Assembly: GCF_002893625.1 (NCBI RefSeq)
Contig: NZ_PKMZ01000003.1
Coordinates: forward strand, 434,001-498,000
Reading direction: 5' to 3'
DNA length: 64,000 nucleotides
DNA from: Mangrovicella endophytica
GTDB taxonomy: Bacteria > Pseudomonadota > Alphaproteobacteria > Rhizobiales > Rhizobiaceae
A model generated the notes under the pieces. That model saw only the letters and a program-made list of their open reading frames with translations. It had not been told where the DNA came from and did not search any database. Below are positions 1-8,902 of the stretch, piece by piece (position 1 is the stretch's first letter; the number at the start of each line of letters is the position of its first letter). Position numbers and translations under genes: made by a program.

Positions 1-1
1 C

Positions 2-397
2 GGTGCCGGCTTCTCGACGCTCTACAGCCTAGTCTACTTTCAGCTTCTCGGCGCCGGAACGCCCTGGCTCGCGGTGCTCCTGATCGTCGTCGGCCACGCT
101 ATTGGCGCGCGGTCGTCCTTCGGCGTGCAGCCGGCCTTCTACTGCGACATCTTCCCGGCACGGGTGCGTTACAGCGCCATCGCCTTCGCCCGCGAGGTGA
201 CGGGCGCGCTCCTCGTCGGGCCGCTGCCGCTCGTGGCGACGGCTCTCGTCGGCTGGACCGGTGGCTCGGCCTGGCCGGTGGCACTGATCACGGCAACCTA
301 CAGCTTCGTGACGCTGATCTCCGTGGCGTTGACGCCGCGGGCGATTGCCGCCGACGCCCGCGCTCGCACCCGGGCCGGCCGGCTGCAGCCGGCATAA
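2..397 (+). CDS. MFS transporter, MHS (metabolite:H+ symporter) family, C-terminal part
   Basis: The reading frame is open from base 2 and ends at TAA 395-397, so only the last 131 residues are seen and the start lies outside the window. The segment has three to four hydrophobic helices and a loop 'PARVRYSAIAF' typical of the loop before TM11 in metabolite:H+ symporters (the ProP/KgtP/ShiA group). Such proteins import small organic acids or osmolytes across the inner membrane. The substrate cannot be told from this fragment. It points the same way as the TRAP permease 196 bases downstream, but the gap suggests separate transcription. Confidence 0.75.
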   Translation, partial: GAGFSTLYSLVYFQLLGAGTPWLAVLLIVVGHAIGARSSFGVQPAFYCDIFPARVRYSAIAFAREVTGALLVGPLPLVATALVGWTGGSAWPVALITATYSFVTLISVALTPRAIAADARARTRAGRLQPA

Positions 398-593
398 GCG
401 CTTCCAAGCAGGGCGGCGCGGCAACGCGCCGCCGTCCCCTGCTGAGGACGGGCGGCGCTAAGCTGGCGGACGGACACGCCCGACACGCGACGCAAAGCGA
501 TGCCGCGGCTGTCGATCCCGGCCGGAACGGCTATACCCCTCGCAAAGCCGCAGGCCTGCGCCGCGGCTCGTCCGAGGCTCCAATCCGTCCCGA

Positions 594-2387
594 ATGCCGC
601 ATCTCACCAGCTCTCATACCGCCCGGCAACTGCGCAGGGCTCTTCGCGTGGCCTGCGGCGCCGTGCTGCTGCTCTTGCTCGCCTGCGTGCTCCTCGCCGT
701 GGCGATGCGCTACCTCTTCGGCGCCGCCTTGTTCGGCTCGGACGAGGCGGCGCTGTGGCTGTTCCTGCTCCTGATCGCGCTCGGCGCGCCGCTGGCAAGC
801 GAAGGCGCCCTGGCGCTGCGCTTCGATCTCGGCGTTTCCATGTTGCCGCGCCGCGGGCAGGTCATGGCGGGCGTCGTGGCGGATGCCTTCATCCTCGGCT
901 CGGCCCTCGTGCTGATCCTCGGCGGTGCGCAGGCGACAGGCGCGATCGGCGGCATCTCGCCCGCGCTCGGCCTGCCCGAATGGCTGCGGCCGGCGCTGTT
1001 TGCGGTGAGCGGCGCGCTTGCCGTCCTGGTTCTTGGCCTCGCGCGTAAAGCGGAGGGGCGGTTTCCGGCGGTTCTCGGCTCCGCGGCACTGGCGGGCGGC
1101 ACCGTCTTGGCGATGAACCTCGTCGGCCCCGCAGAACTCTCGCCCAGCCTTCTTGCCGCACTGGTCGCATTGGCGGGCCTGTTCGTCGGCGCGCCGCTGC
1201 CGCATGCGCTGCTGGCCGGCGCCGGTATCGCCGATCTCTCCGGCGGCACATTGCCGCCACCGGCGCTGGTCGCGTCCGCTATCGCTGGCATGTCGAAATT
1301 CCTGCTCCTCGCGGTGCCCTTCTTCCTCCTTGCCGGTGGGCTGCTGGCGACCTCGGGCGCGGCGGCGGCACTGGTGCGCTGCGCGGCCTCCCTCGTCGGC
1401 CACGTTCGCGGCGGCATCGCCCAGACGACGCTGCTGACCGGCACGCTGTTCTCCGGCGCCTCCGGCTCCTCCATCGCCAACGCCGCCTTCGGGGCGCGCA
1501 CCTTCGCACCGCAGCTCGTCGCGCGCGGCTACACACCGGCGGAGGCTGGCGCGATCATCGCCGCCACCTCGACCCTCGACAACGTCATCCCGCCATCGAT
1601 CGCCTTCCTGCTGCTGGCCGGCGCCGCCAATCTCTCCGTCGGCCGCCTGCTGACCGGCGGCTTCGTCGCCGGGGCGGTGATGGCGATCGCGCTGGCCTTC
1701 GCGATCCGCTGGCGCGCCCGGGCGAGCGACCGTCAGCCAAGGGCGGACGCTGCCGAGCGCCGCGCCGCACTGCTTGGGGCGCTGCCGGCCTTTGGGCTCG
1801 GTGTCGTCGTGGTGGCCGGCATCCGGATCGGCCTCGTGACGACGACGGAGGCCGCGGCTCTCGCCGCTGCCTATACGGTGCTGCTGGCGCTCTGGACGCG
1901 CATCGACGGCCGCTCGCTGGCCGGCGCGTTCATGGATGCGGCCGCCGAATCCGCGGCGATCGGCTTCCTGATCGGCGCCTCGACACCGCTCGCCTTTCTG
2001 CTCGCAGTGGACGATGCGGCCGGCGCGCTCGGCGCGCTGGTGGAGGGGGGCGGCACCGGGGCCTGGCAGGTGCTGCTGGCGGCCAACCTCATTCTGCTCG
2101 TCGCCGGCCTGTTCCTCGATATCGGCGTCGCGATCCTGCTGCTCGGGCCGATCCTCGTCCCCATCGTGGCCGCACATGGCGTCGATCCGATCGACTTCGG
2201 CGTCATCCTCGTGGTCAACCTGATGATCCATGGCCTGACACCGCCGGTCGGGATTCTCGTCTATGTCGTGTCGGCGGCGACGAAGGTCCGGCCCAGCGCG
2301 CTGTTCCGCGCCGTACTTCCGTATCTCGGAGCGCTGCTCGGCGCGCTCCTTCTCCTCTGCATCGGTGCGCTGCTGCGGGCGCGCTGA
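594..2387 (+). CDS. TRAP transporter fused small and large membrane subunits (DctQM)
   Basis: This 597-residue integral membrane protein joins a DctQ-like four-helix part (about residues 1-160) to a DctM-like large permease (about 190-597). DctM hallmarks are the glycine-rich 'TLFSGASGSSIANAA' segment and the 'DNVIPPSIAFLLL' loop. TRAP carriers use sodium or proton gradients and a periplasmic binding protein (DctP) to import organic acids and related solutes. The gene for a DctP-type binding protein lies next to it but on the opposite strand, ending tail to tail at base 2388. The TGA stop (2385-2387) abuts the stop of that gene, with both stops in one TGATCA. The ATG at 594 has no strong Shine-Dalgarno, so the exact start is less certain. 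Confidence 0.9.
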   Translation: MPHLTSSHTARQLRRALRVACGAVLLLLLACVLLAVAMRYLFGAALFGSDEAALWLFLLLIALGAPLASEGALALRFDLGVSMLPRRGQVMAGVVADAFILGSALVLILGGAQATGAIGGISPALGLPEWLRPALFAVSGALAVLVLGLARKAEGRFPAVLGSAALAGGTVLAMNLVGPAELSPSLLAALVALAGLFVGAPLPHALLAGAGIADLSGGTLPPPALVASAIAGMSKFLLLAVPFFLLAGGLLATSGAAAALVRCAASLVGHVRGGIAQTTLLTGTLFSGASGSSIANAAFGARTFAPQLVARGYTPAEAGAIIAATSTLDNVIPPSIAFLLLAGAANLSVGRLLTGGFVAGAVMAIALAFAIRWRARASDRQPRADAAERRAALLGALPAFGLGVVVVAGIRIGLVTTTEAAALAAAYTVLLALWTRIDGRSLAGAFMDAAAESAAIGFLIGASTPLAFLLAVDDAAGALGALVEGGGTGAWQVLLAANLILLVAGLFLDIGVAILLLGPILVPIVAAHGVDPIDFGVILVVNLMIHGLTPPVGILVYVVSAATKVRPSALFRAVLPYLGALLGALLLLCIGALLRAR

Positions 2388-3374
2388 TCAGGCCGCCGCG
2401 GCGGCTTCGATCCGCGCCATGCCGCCGACGGTCTCGGCGAAGGCCGGCCACACGCTGCGGCCGATCCGCTCCCATGCGGCGCGGTCGTCCGGCTCGATGA
2501 AGCTGCCGCCGTTGTCCTCAACGAGCTGCGTCGCCGCGACCTCGTCTTTCATAACCAGCTCGTCGAAATGCCGGGCACCCGTCACGGCCGCGCGTTCGAA
2601 GACGTCGCGCTGCTCCGCGTCGAGGCCGTCCCAGAAGCTGGCGGAAAAGGCGACGACGCCGCCGGCCCAGATGTGGCGTGTCCTCGTGGTCACCGGCACC
2701 ACCTCGTAGAGGCGGAACCCGGCCGAGGCCGAGATCGTCAGGTCCATCATGTCGACAACGCCGTTCTGCAGTGCGTTGTAGGTCTCCGGGATCGGGATCG
2801 CCGTCGGATAGGCGCCGAAGGCCTGCCACAGCGCGCCGTGCAGCGGGCTCTGGATGACACGGATACGTCGGCCTTTCACCGTCTCCGGCGTCACTAGAGC
2901 CTCCTTGGCGAGGAGATTGCGGGCGCCGTAGTTGACGAAGGCCGGCGTGCGGAAGCCCTGCACCGTCAGCTCCTCAGTCAGCATCCGGCCCGTCTCGCCA
3001 TTGACGGTGCGGGCGAAATGCGCGCGGTCGCGGAACAGGAAGGGCAGGTCGAGGAGCTGTGTGCCCGGCGCCCAGGCCGAGAGCGCCGACAGGGTCAGGA
3101 GGCTTGCCTGGATTGAGCCGAGCCGAAGCCCCTCCGCCACCTCCCGCTCGGCGCCGAGCGCGGCATTCGGCACGACGTTGAAGGAGAAGGCGCCCGGTAG
3201 CTCCGCTTCGACAAGTTCGGCAATGCGGGTCCAGACCAGCGTCTCCGGCTTGTCGCGGCCGAGCAGCGAGGCGACGGTGATGCGGGTCGCCGCCCGCGCC
3301 GGGCGCAGGATGGCGGGCGCAGCAAGAAGGGCGGCGGTGCCGCTCAGGAGGGTGCGGCGGGTGATCGTCATCAT
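2388..3374 (-). CDS. dctP: TRAP transporter substrate-binding protein DctP, last gene of the thiamine operon
   Basis: A 328-residue periplasmic binding protein with a twin-arginine signal ('TRRTLL' followed by an Ala-rich hydrophobic stretch ending near ARA). The mature part is DctP family: 'GRRIRVIQSPLHGALWQAFGA' region (TRAP hinge Arg) and 'NGVVDMMD' are typical. The ATG at 3374 overlaps the tenA stop as ATGA, which decided this start over the much longer open frame upstream. It would deliver a solute to the DctQM permease encoded convergently at 594-2387. Being coupled to tenA in a TPP-riboswitch operon, its ligand may be thiamine-related (inference); organic acids are the usual TRAP ligands. 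Confidence 0.9.
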   Translation of the reverse strand: MMTITRRTLLSGTAALLAAPAILRPARAATRITVASLLGRDKPETLVWTRIAELVEAELPGAFSFNVVPNAALGAEREVAEGLRLGSIQASLLTLSALSAWAPGTQLLDLPFLFRDRAHFARTVNGETGRMLTEELTVQGFRTPAFVNYGARNLLAKEALVTPETVKGRRIRVIQSPLHGALWQAFGAYPTAIPIPETYNALQNGVVDMMDLTISASAGFRLYEVVPVTTRTRHIWAGGVVAFSASFWDGLDAEQRDVFERAAVTGARHFDELVMKDEVAATQLVEDNGGSFIEPDDRAAWERIGRSVWPAFAETVGGMARIEAAAAA

Positions 3375-4053
3375 CGGGGCTCCCGTCCCATGTCCTCGTC
3401 CGCGGCATCCAAAGCCATCTGCCAGAAGGCGGCTTCGAGGTCGCAGGCCTGTGCGAAGATCCGTTCGAGCTGGCGGAGGCGCGCGGGCAGCAGCGGCCCG
3501 TCGGCGAGACGATCGAGATCGGCACGAGCCTCGGCGGCCACGTGTTGGTAGGCCTCGCCTGCATATTCCTCGACCCAGACGCTCTGCGCGTGGCCGGGCC
3601 GGCTCCGCACCTTCGTCGCAATCCGAACCCCGATCTCGGCATAGCCGATGACGCAAGGGGCGAGCGCCGTGCGCAGGTCGAGGAGGTCGCCGGCCATGCC
3701 GCAGTCGAGGACGAAGCGCGTATAGGCGACCGTCGCCGTGTGTTCAGGCGCGCGTTCCAGATCTTCGGGCGAGATGCCCCAGCCGGCGCAAATCCGCACA
3801 TGCAGGTCCGTCTCGTCCAGGATCGCCGACATCGCGACCTTGGAGGCGCGCATCTCGGCCAGGCTCCGGCTCTTGTAGACGGCAAGCGCCTGCGCCCGCG
3901 CGAACTGGATCAGGAAGAGGTAGTCCTGCACGAGATAGAAGCGGAAGGCCGCCGCCGGCAGCTCGCCCGCGGCAAGACGGCGGACATAGTCGTGATCGAC
4001 ATAGGCCTCCCAGCTGGGCAGGGCGGTGGCTTTCAGATGCTCGAAGAGCCCGC

Positions 4054-4057
<4 letters not shown>
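3371..4057 (-). CDS. tenA: TenA family aminopyrimidine aminohydrolase
   Basis: A 228-residue all-helical TenA/THI-4 family protein. TenA proteins hydrolyse 4-amino-5-aminomethyl-2-methylpyrimidine to HMP in salvage of degraded thiamine (thiaminase II fold). Seen features are 'SWEAYVDHDYVRRLAAG' and 'FRFYLVQDYLFL' in the N-terminal half, a Cys in 'VLDCGMAGDL' region and 'WVEEYAGEAYQ' with the conserved Glu-Glu/Tyr near residue 160. It overlaps thiD upstream by four bases and dctP downstream by four bases, so it is translated within the thi operon. Whether it belongs to the class with or without the active-site Cys cannot be fixed by eye. Confidence 0.92.
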
Positions 4058-4856
<799 letters not shown>

Positions 4857-4860
<4 letters not shown>

Positions 4861-5510
4861 GGCCGGCGCTCCGCGAGGGCGGCATCAACCGCTGCGCGCA
4901 AGCTGAAGGCCGCGGCCTGAGGATCGGGAGAGCCGAAGATCGCAGAGATCACCGCGATTCCGTCCGCCCCGGCGGCGATCGCGGCCGGCGTGCGGGTCAG
5001 ATCGATGCCGGCGATGGCGCCGACCGGCAGCGCCGGGGCCCGGCTGCGCATGAGCTGGCGCAAGGACCTCAGGCCGTCGAGGCCGACGGGCGCGTCCGGA
5101 TTGTGCTTCGACAGCGTCTCGAAGACGCCGCCGATACAGGCATAGTCGACCGGCGCCGTTCCCGCGACAGCGGCATCCGCCTCGTTCTTCACGGTGAGGC
5201 CGATGATCGCGTCGGGCCCCAGGATGGCGCGGGCCAGTCCCGCCTCCATGTCCTCTCGCCCGAGATGAACGCCGGCTGCGCTGCTGGCGAGTGCAACGTC
5301 TAGCCGGTCGTTGATGAGGAGCGGCACGCCGGTCCCTTCCAGCCCCACGCGGATGGCCGTCGCACAGTCGATCATGGCGCGGGTCGAGCCGGTCTTGTCG
5401 CGATACTGGATCAGCGTCGCGCCGCCTTGCGCCGCCGCGCGGGCGAGGGCAGGCAGTCGCTCGCGGCCGAGCGCCGCATCGACAAGGGCATAGAGGCGGA
5501 TATCAACCAT
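4857..5510 (-). CDS. thiE: thiamine phosphate synthase
   Basis: A 217-residue TIM-barrel enzyme that joins HMP-PP and thiazole phosphate to give thiamine phosphate. Visible family motifs are '[15 protein letters not shown]' (pyrophosphate-binding Arg/Lys), '[21 protein letters not shown]' and the C-terminal '[24 protein letters not shown]'-like phosphate-binding end. It starts at ATG 5510, inside the end of thiM (eight-base overlap), and its stop overlaps thiD. The family Gly-Arg-Glu-Asp after 'GVHLG' is present. Length and order with thiM and thiD make the call firm. Confidence 0.95.
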
Positions 5511-6234
5511 GGGTCAGCTTCAGGCGCTGGTGGATGTCGGAAGCGTCGATCGCCGCAAGGGCGTCGAGCAGCTCCATGGCGAAAGAGCCGGGACCGCGAC
5601 TGCGCTCGGCCGCCATCTCGGCAGCGACACCGATGAGCGCCATCGCGCCGGCACCGGCAAGGAGCGGGTCGTCCTCGACCGTGGCCGCGGCTGCGATCAG
5701 CGCGCCGGCAAGGCAGCCCGTCGCCGTCACTGCGGCGAGCCACGGGTGGCCGTTCCGGATGAGCGCCGTCCGTTCGCCGTCCGTGATGCGGTCGGTCTCG
5801 CCGGTCTCGACAACGGCAGTTGCCTTCGAAGCCGCCGGCTGGAGATCGGCCATCTCGGCGGCATTCGCCTTCACCGCGAAGGGCCGGTTTGCGATGAGGC
5901 TGAGAGCAAAGTCGTGCCGGATCGGCGAGGCGTAGCTCTTCACCGGATCGAGCACGAAGGGCCGGCCGGCCTGCGTCCCGGCTTCGACGGCAATGTCGAT
6001 CGCGCGGCGCATCTCCGGCGTCGACGTGCCGAGATTGACGAGCAGTGCGTCGGCGCGGCGGGCAAAATGCGCCACCTCATCGGCACTCGACGTCATGGAG
6101 GGGATGATACCAAGGGCCGACAGCCCATCCGCGACCAGCTTCTGCGCCACCGTGTTGAGGAGGCAGTGGACGCGCGGTGCGCGGTTGCGCAGGCGCTGCG
6201 GCAGCGAGGCGATGCGGTCGATGTCGAGGCTCAC
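5503..6234 (-). CDS. thiM: hydroxyethylthiazole kinase
   Basis: A 243-residue kinase that phosphorylates 4-methyl-5-hydroxyethylthiazole for thiamine salvage. Family signatures are 'HCLLNTVAQKLVADGLSALG' at the N-terminus (a family 'N-V/F-T' variation), 'LLVNLGTST', 'FVLDPVKSYAS' and the catalytic-Cys region 'AAVTATGCLAGALIAA'. It uses a GTG start at 6234 that overlaps the stop of the preceding thiY-like gene (GTGA), showing translational coupling. With thiE, thiD and tenA it gives a salvage-only thiamine pathway; no thiC, thiG or thiO gene is present in the window. Confidence 0.95.
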   Translation of the reverse strand: MSLDIDRIASLPQRLRNRAPRVHCLLNTVAQKLVADGLSALGIIPSMTSSADEVAHFARRADALLVNLGTSTPEMRRAIDIAVEAGTQAGRPFVLDPVKSYASPIRHDFALSLIANRPFAVKANAAEMADLQPAASKATAVVETGETDRITDGERTALIRNGHPWLAAVTATGCLAGALIAAAATVEDDPLLAGAGAMALIGVAAEMAAERSRGPGSFAMELLDALAAIDASDIHQRLKLTHG

Positions 6235-7172
6235 GGCTTCAGCTCCACCGCGATGTCGGCGAGATCCGGCACATCCTTGATCAGGCCGGCCTCCTGCATG
6301 AAGGCGGCAAAGCGCTGATAGCGGCCAGCGTCCAGCGCCGCGGGGCGCTTGGCGAAACGCGGCAGCGTGTCGGTGAAGGCCTGCCGGTTCAGCGCGTCGT
6401 CTAGATCGGGATAGGCCTTTTTGAACAGCGCCCAGCCCTCGTCCGGATGATTGGTGATGAAGAGCGCGGCTTCCTCCACCGCGGCGAGGAAGCGCGGCAG
6501 GCGCGGATCGTCCTTCAGCGCGCCGCGGGTGACGAAGATCAACTCGTCATAGGGCGGCACGCCGTTCTCCTCGGGAAAGAAGGCGCGGCCTTCGTGCCCT
6601 TCCAGACGCATCTGCGTCAGCTCGAAGTTGCGGTAGCCGCCGATCGTCGCATCGACGCTGCCGGCGATCAGCGAGGGTGAGAGCGAGAAGTTGACGTTGA
6701 CGAGCGTCACGTCGGAGAGCGTCAGCCCGGCGCTCTTCAGGAAACGCGAGAGCAGGGCGTCCTCGAAGCCGGAAACCGAAAAGCCGATGCGCTTGCCTTT
6801 AAGGTCGGCCAGCGTCTTGATCGGTCCGTCCTTCAGGACGGTCAGCGTGTTCAGCGGCGTCTCGACCAGCGTGCCGAAGCGCATCAGCGGCAGCCCGCCC
6901 GCATGGTCGAGATAAAGGCTCGGCTGGTAGTGCAGCCCGATATCCGCCTGCCCCGCGGCGACGAGGCGCGGCGCCGCGGATGGGTCGGAGGGCGGGATCA
7001 GCTCGACGTCGAGGCCATGCGCGGCGAAGAGGCCCTTTTCCTTCGCTATGACCAGCGGGGCATGATCCGGGTTCACGAACCATTCGAGCATGACGGTCAG
7101 CCGGTCGGCTGCGACGGCGGGGGCCAGACCTGACAGGACGAGGGCGGCGGCGAGGAGGAGGGATCGAAGCAC
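6231..7172 (-). CDS. thiY: thiamine-precursor ABC transporter substrate-binding protein (ThiY/NMT1-like)
   Basis: A 313-residue periplasmic protein with a Sec signal peptide (hydrophobic stretch ending 'PAVAADR'). The mature N-terminus 'VMLEWFVNPDHAPLVIAKEKG' is typical of the NMT1/THI5-like binding proteins for HMP or formylaminopyrimidine. I chose GTG 7172 because it begins the signal peptide and has AAAGG seven bases upstream; the longer open frame upstream only shadows the permease gene. The stop overlaps the thiM start. It follows the permease by 26 bases. No ATPase gene for this transporter lies in the operon. The ligand is inferred from family and riboswitch context. Confidence 0.88.
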   Translation of the reverse strand: MLRSLLLAAALVLSGLAPAVAADRLTVMLEWFVNPDHAPLVIAKEKGLFAAHGLDVELIPPSDPSAAPRLVAAGQADIGLHYQPSLYLDHAGGLPLMRFGTLVETPLNTLTVLKDGPIKTLADLKGKRIGFSVSGFEDALLSRFLKSAGLTLSDVTLVNVNFSLSPSLIAGSVDATIGGYRNFELTQMRLEGHEGRAFFPEENGVPPYDELIFVTRGALKDDPRLPRFLAAVEEAALFITNHPDEGWALFKKAYPDLDDALNRQAFTDTLPRFAKRPAALDAGRYQRFAAFMQEAGLIKDVPDLADIAVELKP

Positions 7173-7198
7173 GGACGAGCCTTTAGTCGATGAGGGGA

Positions 7199-8017
7199 TC
7201 AGGCGGTTTCGGGCGCCCAGGGCGCTAGGCGGCGGCACAGCGCATCGGCGAGGAAGCGCAGAAAGAGGGTGGCTGCGGCGAGGATGGCGATCGCGGCGAA
7301 GACCGTGTCGGTCTGCATGCGGGCATTCGCCTGCAGCATGACGAAGCCGAGCCCGCCGGAGGCGCCGACCCATTCGCCGATCACCGCGCCAAGCGGCGCG
7401 AAGGGTGCGGCGACGCGGATGCCGGTGCCGAGCGAGGGGAGGGCGAGCGGCACGCGCACATGCCGGAGCGCCTGCCAATGCGAGGCCTCGGTCATCGCGG
7501 TCGCGTCGATAAGATCGGGATCGATGCGGCGCAGGCCATCGGCGAACGCCGAGGCGACGGGAAAGAAGATGATCAGCCCTGCCATCGCCACCTTGGAGGT
7601 GAGGCCGAAGCCGAACCAGAGCACCAGGAGCGGCGCCAGCGCGAAGACGGGCATTGCCTGCAGCACCAGCAGCAGCGGCCAGACGAGGCGCCCGAGGCGC
7701 GGCAGCGCCACGACGAGGAGACCGGAGAGGATGCCGGCGGCAATGCCGAAGACGAGACCGGCGAGGACCTCGATCCCGGTGACGGCACTCTCGCTGAGGA
7801 ACATCGGCCACCGCGCCACAAGCGTCTCCGCGACCCGCAGCGGGCTCGGCAGCATGAAAGGGGGTGGCCGGAGAATGAGGACGGCGGCCTGCCAGGCCGC
7901 GATCACGACGAGGAAGGCGGTGCCGGTGCCGCCGAGGAGCCGCAGCGAGCCGGCGAGGCGCGGGCGCAGCGTGGCGCCTGCCTGTCTCCTGCCTGCCTGC
8001 ACGTCCGTCAACGCCAT
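7199..8017 (-). CDS. thiX: ABC transporter permease for a thiamine precursor (ThiX-like)
   Basis: A 272-residue inner-membrane protein of the SsuC/TauC/ThiX permease group with about six helices. The EAA loop that docks the ATPase is seen as 'DATAMTEASHWQALRHVRVP', and 'LPSPLRVAETL' near the N-terminus is typical. It is the first gene after the TPP riboswitch and is followed by the binding-protein gene. ATG 8017 is preferred, with a GTG three bases earlier as alternative; neither has a strong Shine-Dalgarno, which suits control of translation start by the riboswitch leader. The partner ATPase (ThiZ) is not in this operon. Confidence 0.87.
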   Translation of the reverse strand: MALTDVQAGRRQAGATLRPRLAGSLRLLGGTGTAFLVVIAAWQAAVLILRPPPFMLPSPLRVAETLVARWPMFLSESAVTGIEVLAGLVFGIAAGILSGLLVVALPRLGRLVWPLLLVLQAMPVFALAPLLVLWFGFGLTSKVAMAGLIIFFPVASAFADGLRRIDPDLIDATAMTEASHWQALRHVRVPLALPSLGTGIRVAAPFAPLGAVIGEWVGASGGLGFVMLQANARMQTDTVFAAIAILAAATLFLRFLADALCRRLAPWAPETA

Positions 8018-8090
8018 CACCCGCCGCCACGAAGACGATCCGGAGATGACAGCTGCACAGGAGAGAGGTCGGGCGGTTCAGCCCAGTTCC

Positions 8091-8174
8091 GTTCCTACGC
8101 CGGCATGACCCGGATCAGGTTCAAGGGTGCTGGCTCGACGCCATCTCAGCACGGAAACGTGCGCCCCTCGGAAT
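8091..8174 (-). promoter_or_regulatory. TPP riboswitch (THI element) controlling the thi operon
   Basis: Read on the minus strand, this stretch carries the conserved THI-box core: CTGAGAT, then ACCCTTGAACCTGATC (the pyrophosphate/pyrimidine-binding helices), then a closing segment GCGTAGGAA. The outer strand ends ATTCC/GGAA can pair as P1. It lies about 75 bases before the thiX start. The leader between (8018-8090) has a short GGGC/GCCC hairpin but no U-run, so control of translation or Rho-dependent ending is more likely than an intrinsic terminator (inference). Confidence 0.96.
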
Positions 8175-8314
8175 GGCTTGAAGCTGTGGGCGTGTTTGCC
8201 GCCGATGTCAATCACACCGCCAAGCCTCGCCTCACCGCGGCGCGCCCGTATCTGCCGGCGCCGAGGTGGGCTCCGGAGGGTGCCGCTGCTGAGGGGCTGC
8301 TGTCGGCGACGGCG

Positions 8315-8902
8315 CTACTCGCTGAGACTGTCCTTCAGGCCGCCCCAGCGGCGGACGGAGCCGGTCTCGATGCCGAACAGGTCCAGCGCCCGGGCGACGC
8401 TGTGCGCGACCACGTCTTCCAGCGTCTGCGGCTTGGCGTAGAAGGCCGGCACCGGCGGCATGATGATCGCACCCATCTGCGTCAGCAAGGTCATGGTCTG
8501 GAGATGGCCGAAATGCAGCGGCGTCTCGCGCACCATCAGGACGAGGCGTCGGCGCTCCTTCAGGACGACGTCGGCGGCACGGCTCATCAGCGACGAGGTG
8601 ACGCCCGTGGCGATCTCCGACATGGTGCGGATCGAGCAGGGTGCGATCAGCATCCCCATCGTCTGGAACGAGCCGCTGGCGATGGTGGCGCCGATATCCG
8701 CGGCCGGATGAATGTGGTCGGCGCGGCCTTCGAGGTCGCCCTTCTGCAGGCCGACCTCCTGGGCGAGCGTCAGCAGCGCCGAGCGCGAGACCACCAGATG
8801 GGTCTCGCAGCCTGCTTTACGCGCCATGTCGAGGGCGGTGAGGCCATAGGCGGCCCCGGACGCGCCGGTAATGCCGATGACGAGGCGCCGCGGCTGGGTC
8901 AT
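8315..8902 (-). CDS. ubiX: flavin prenyltransferase UbiX
   Basis: A 195-residue flavodoxin-like enzyme that makes prenylated FMN, the cofactor needed by UbiD decarboxylases. Motifs are the FMN-binding 'IGITGASGAAYG' at residues 9-20, 'VVSRSALLTL', 'MLIAPCSIRTMSEIATG' and 'LVLMVRETPLH'. Its ATG (8902) overlaps the ubiD stop as ATGA, so cofactor maker and user are translationally coupled. The pair sits behind a GntR regulator rather than among ubiquinone genes, which points to a catabolic role. Confidence 0.96.
   Translation of the reverse strand: MTQPRRLVIGITGASGAAYGLTALDMARKAGCETHLVVSRSALLTLAQEVGLQKGDLEGRADHIHPAADIGATIASGSFQTMGMLIAPCSIRTMSEIATGVTSSLMSRAADVVLKERRRLVLMVRETPLHFGHLQTMTLLTQMGAIIMPPVPAFYAKPQTLEDVVAHSVARALDLFGIETGSVRRWGGLKDSLSE

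Noticed and set aside
531-2231. 566-residue open frame on the minus strand
   Set aside because: It lies antisense to the TRAP permease, is highly charged and low-complexity, and matches no family; it is a shadow of GC-rich codon use.
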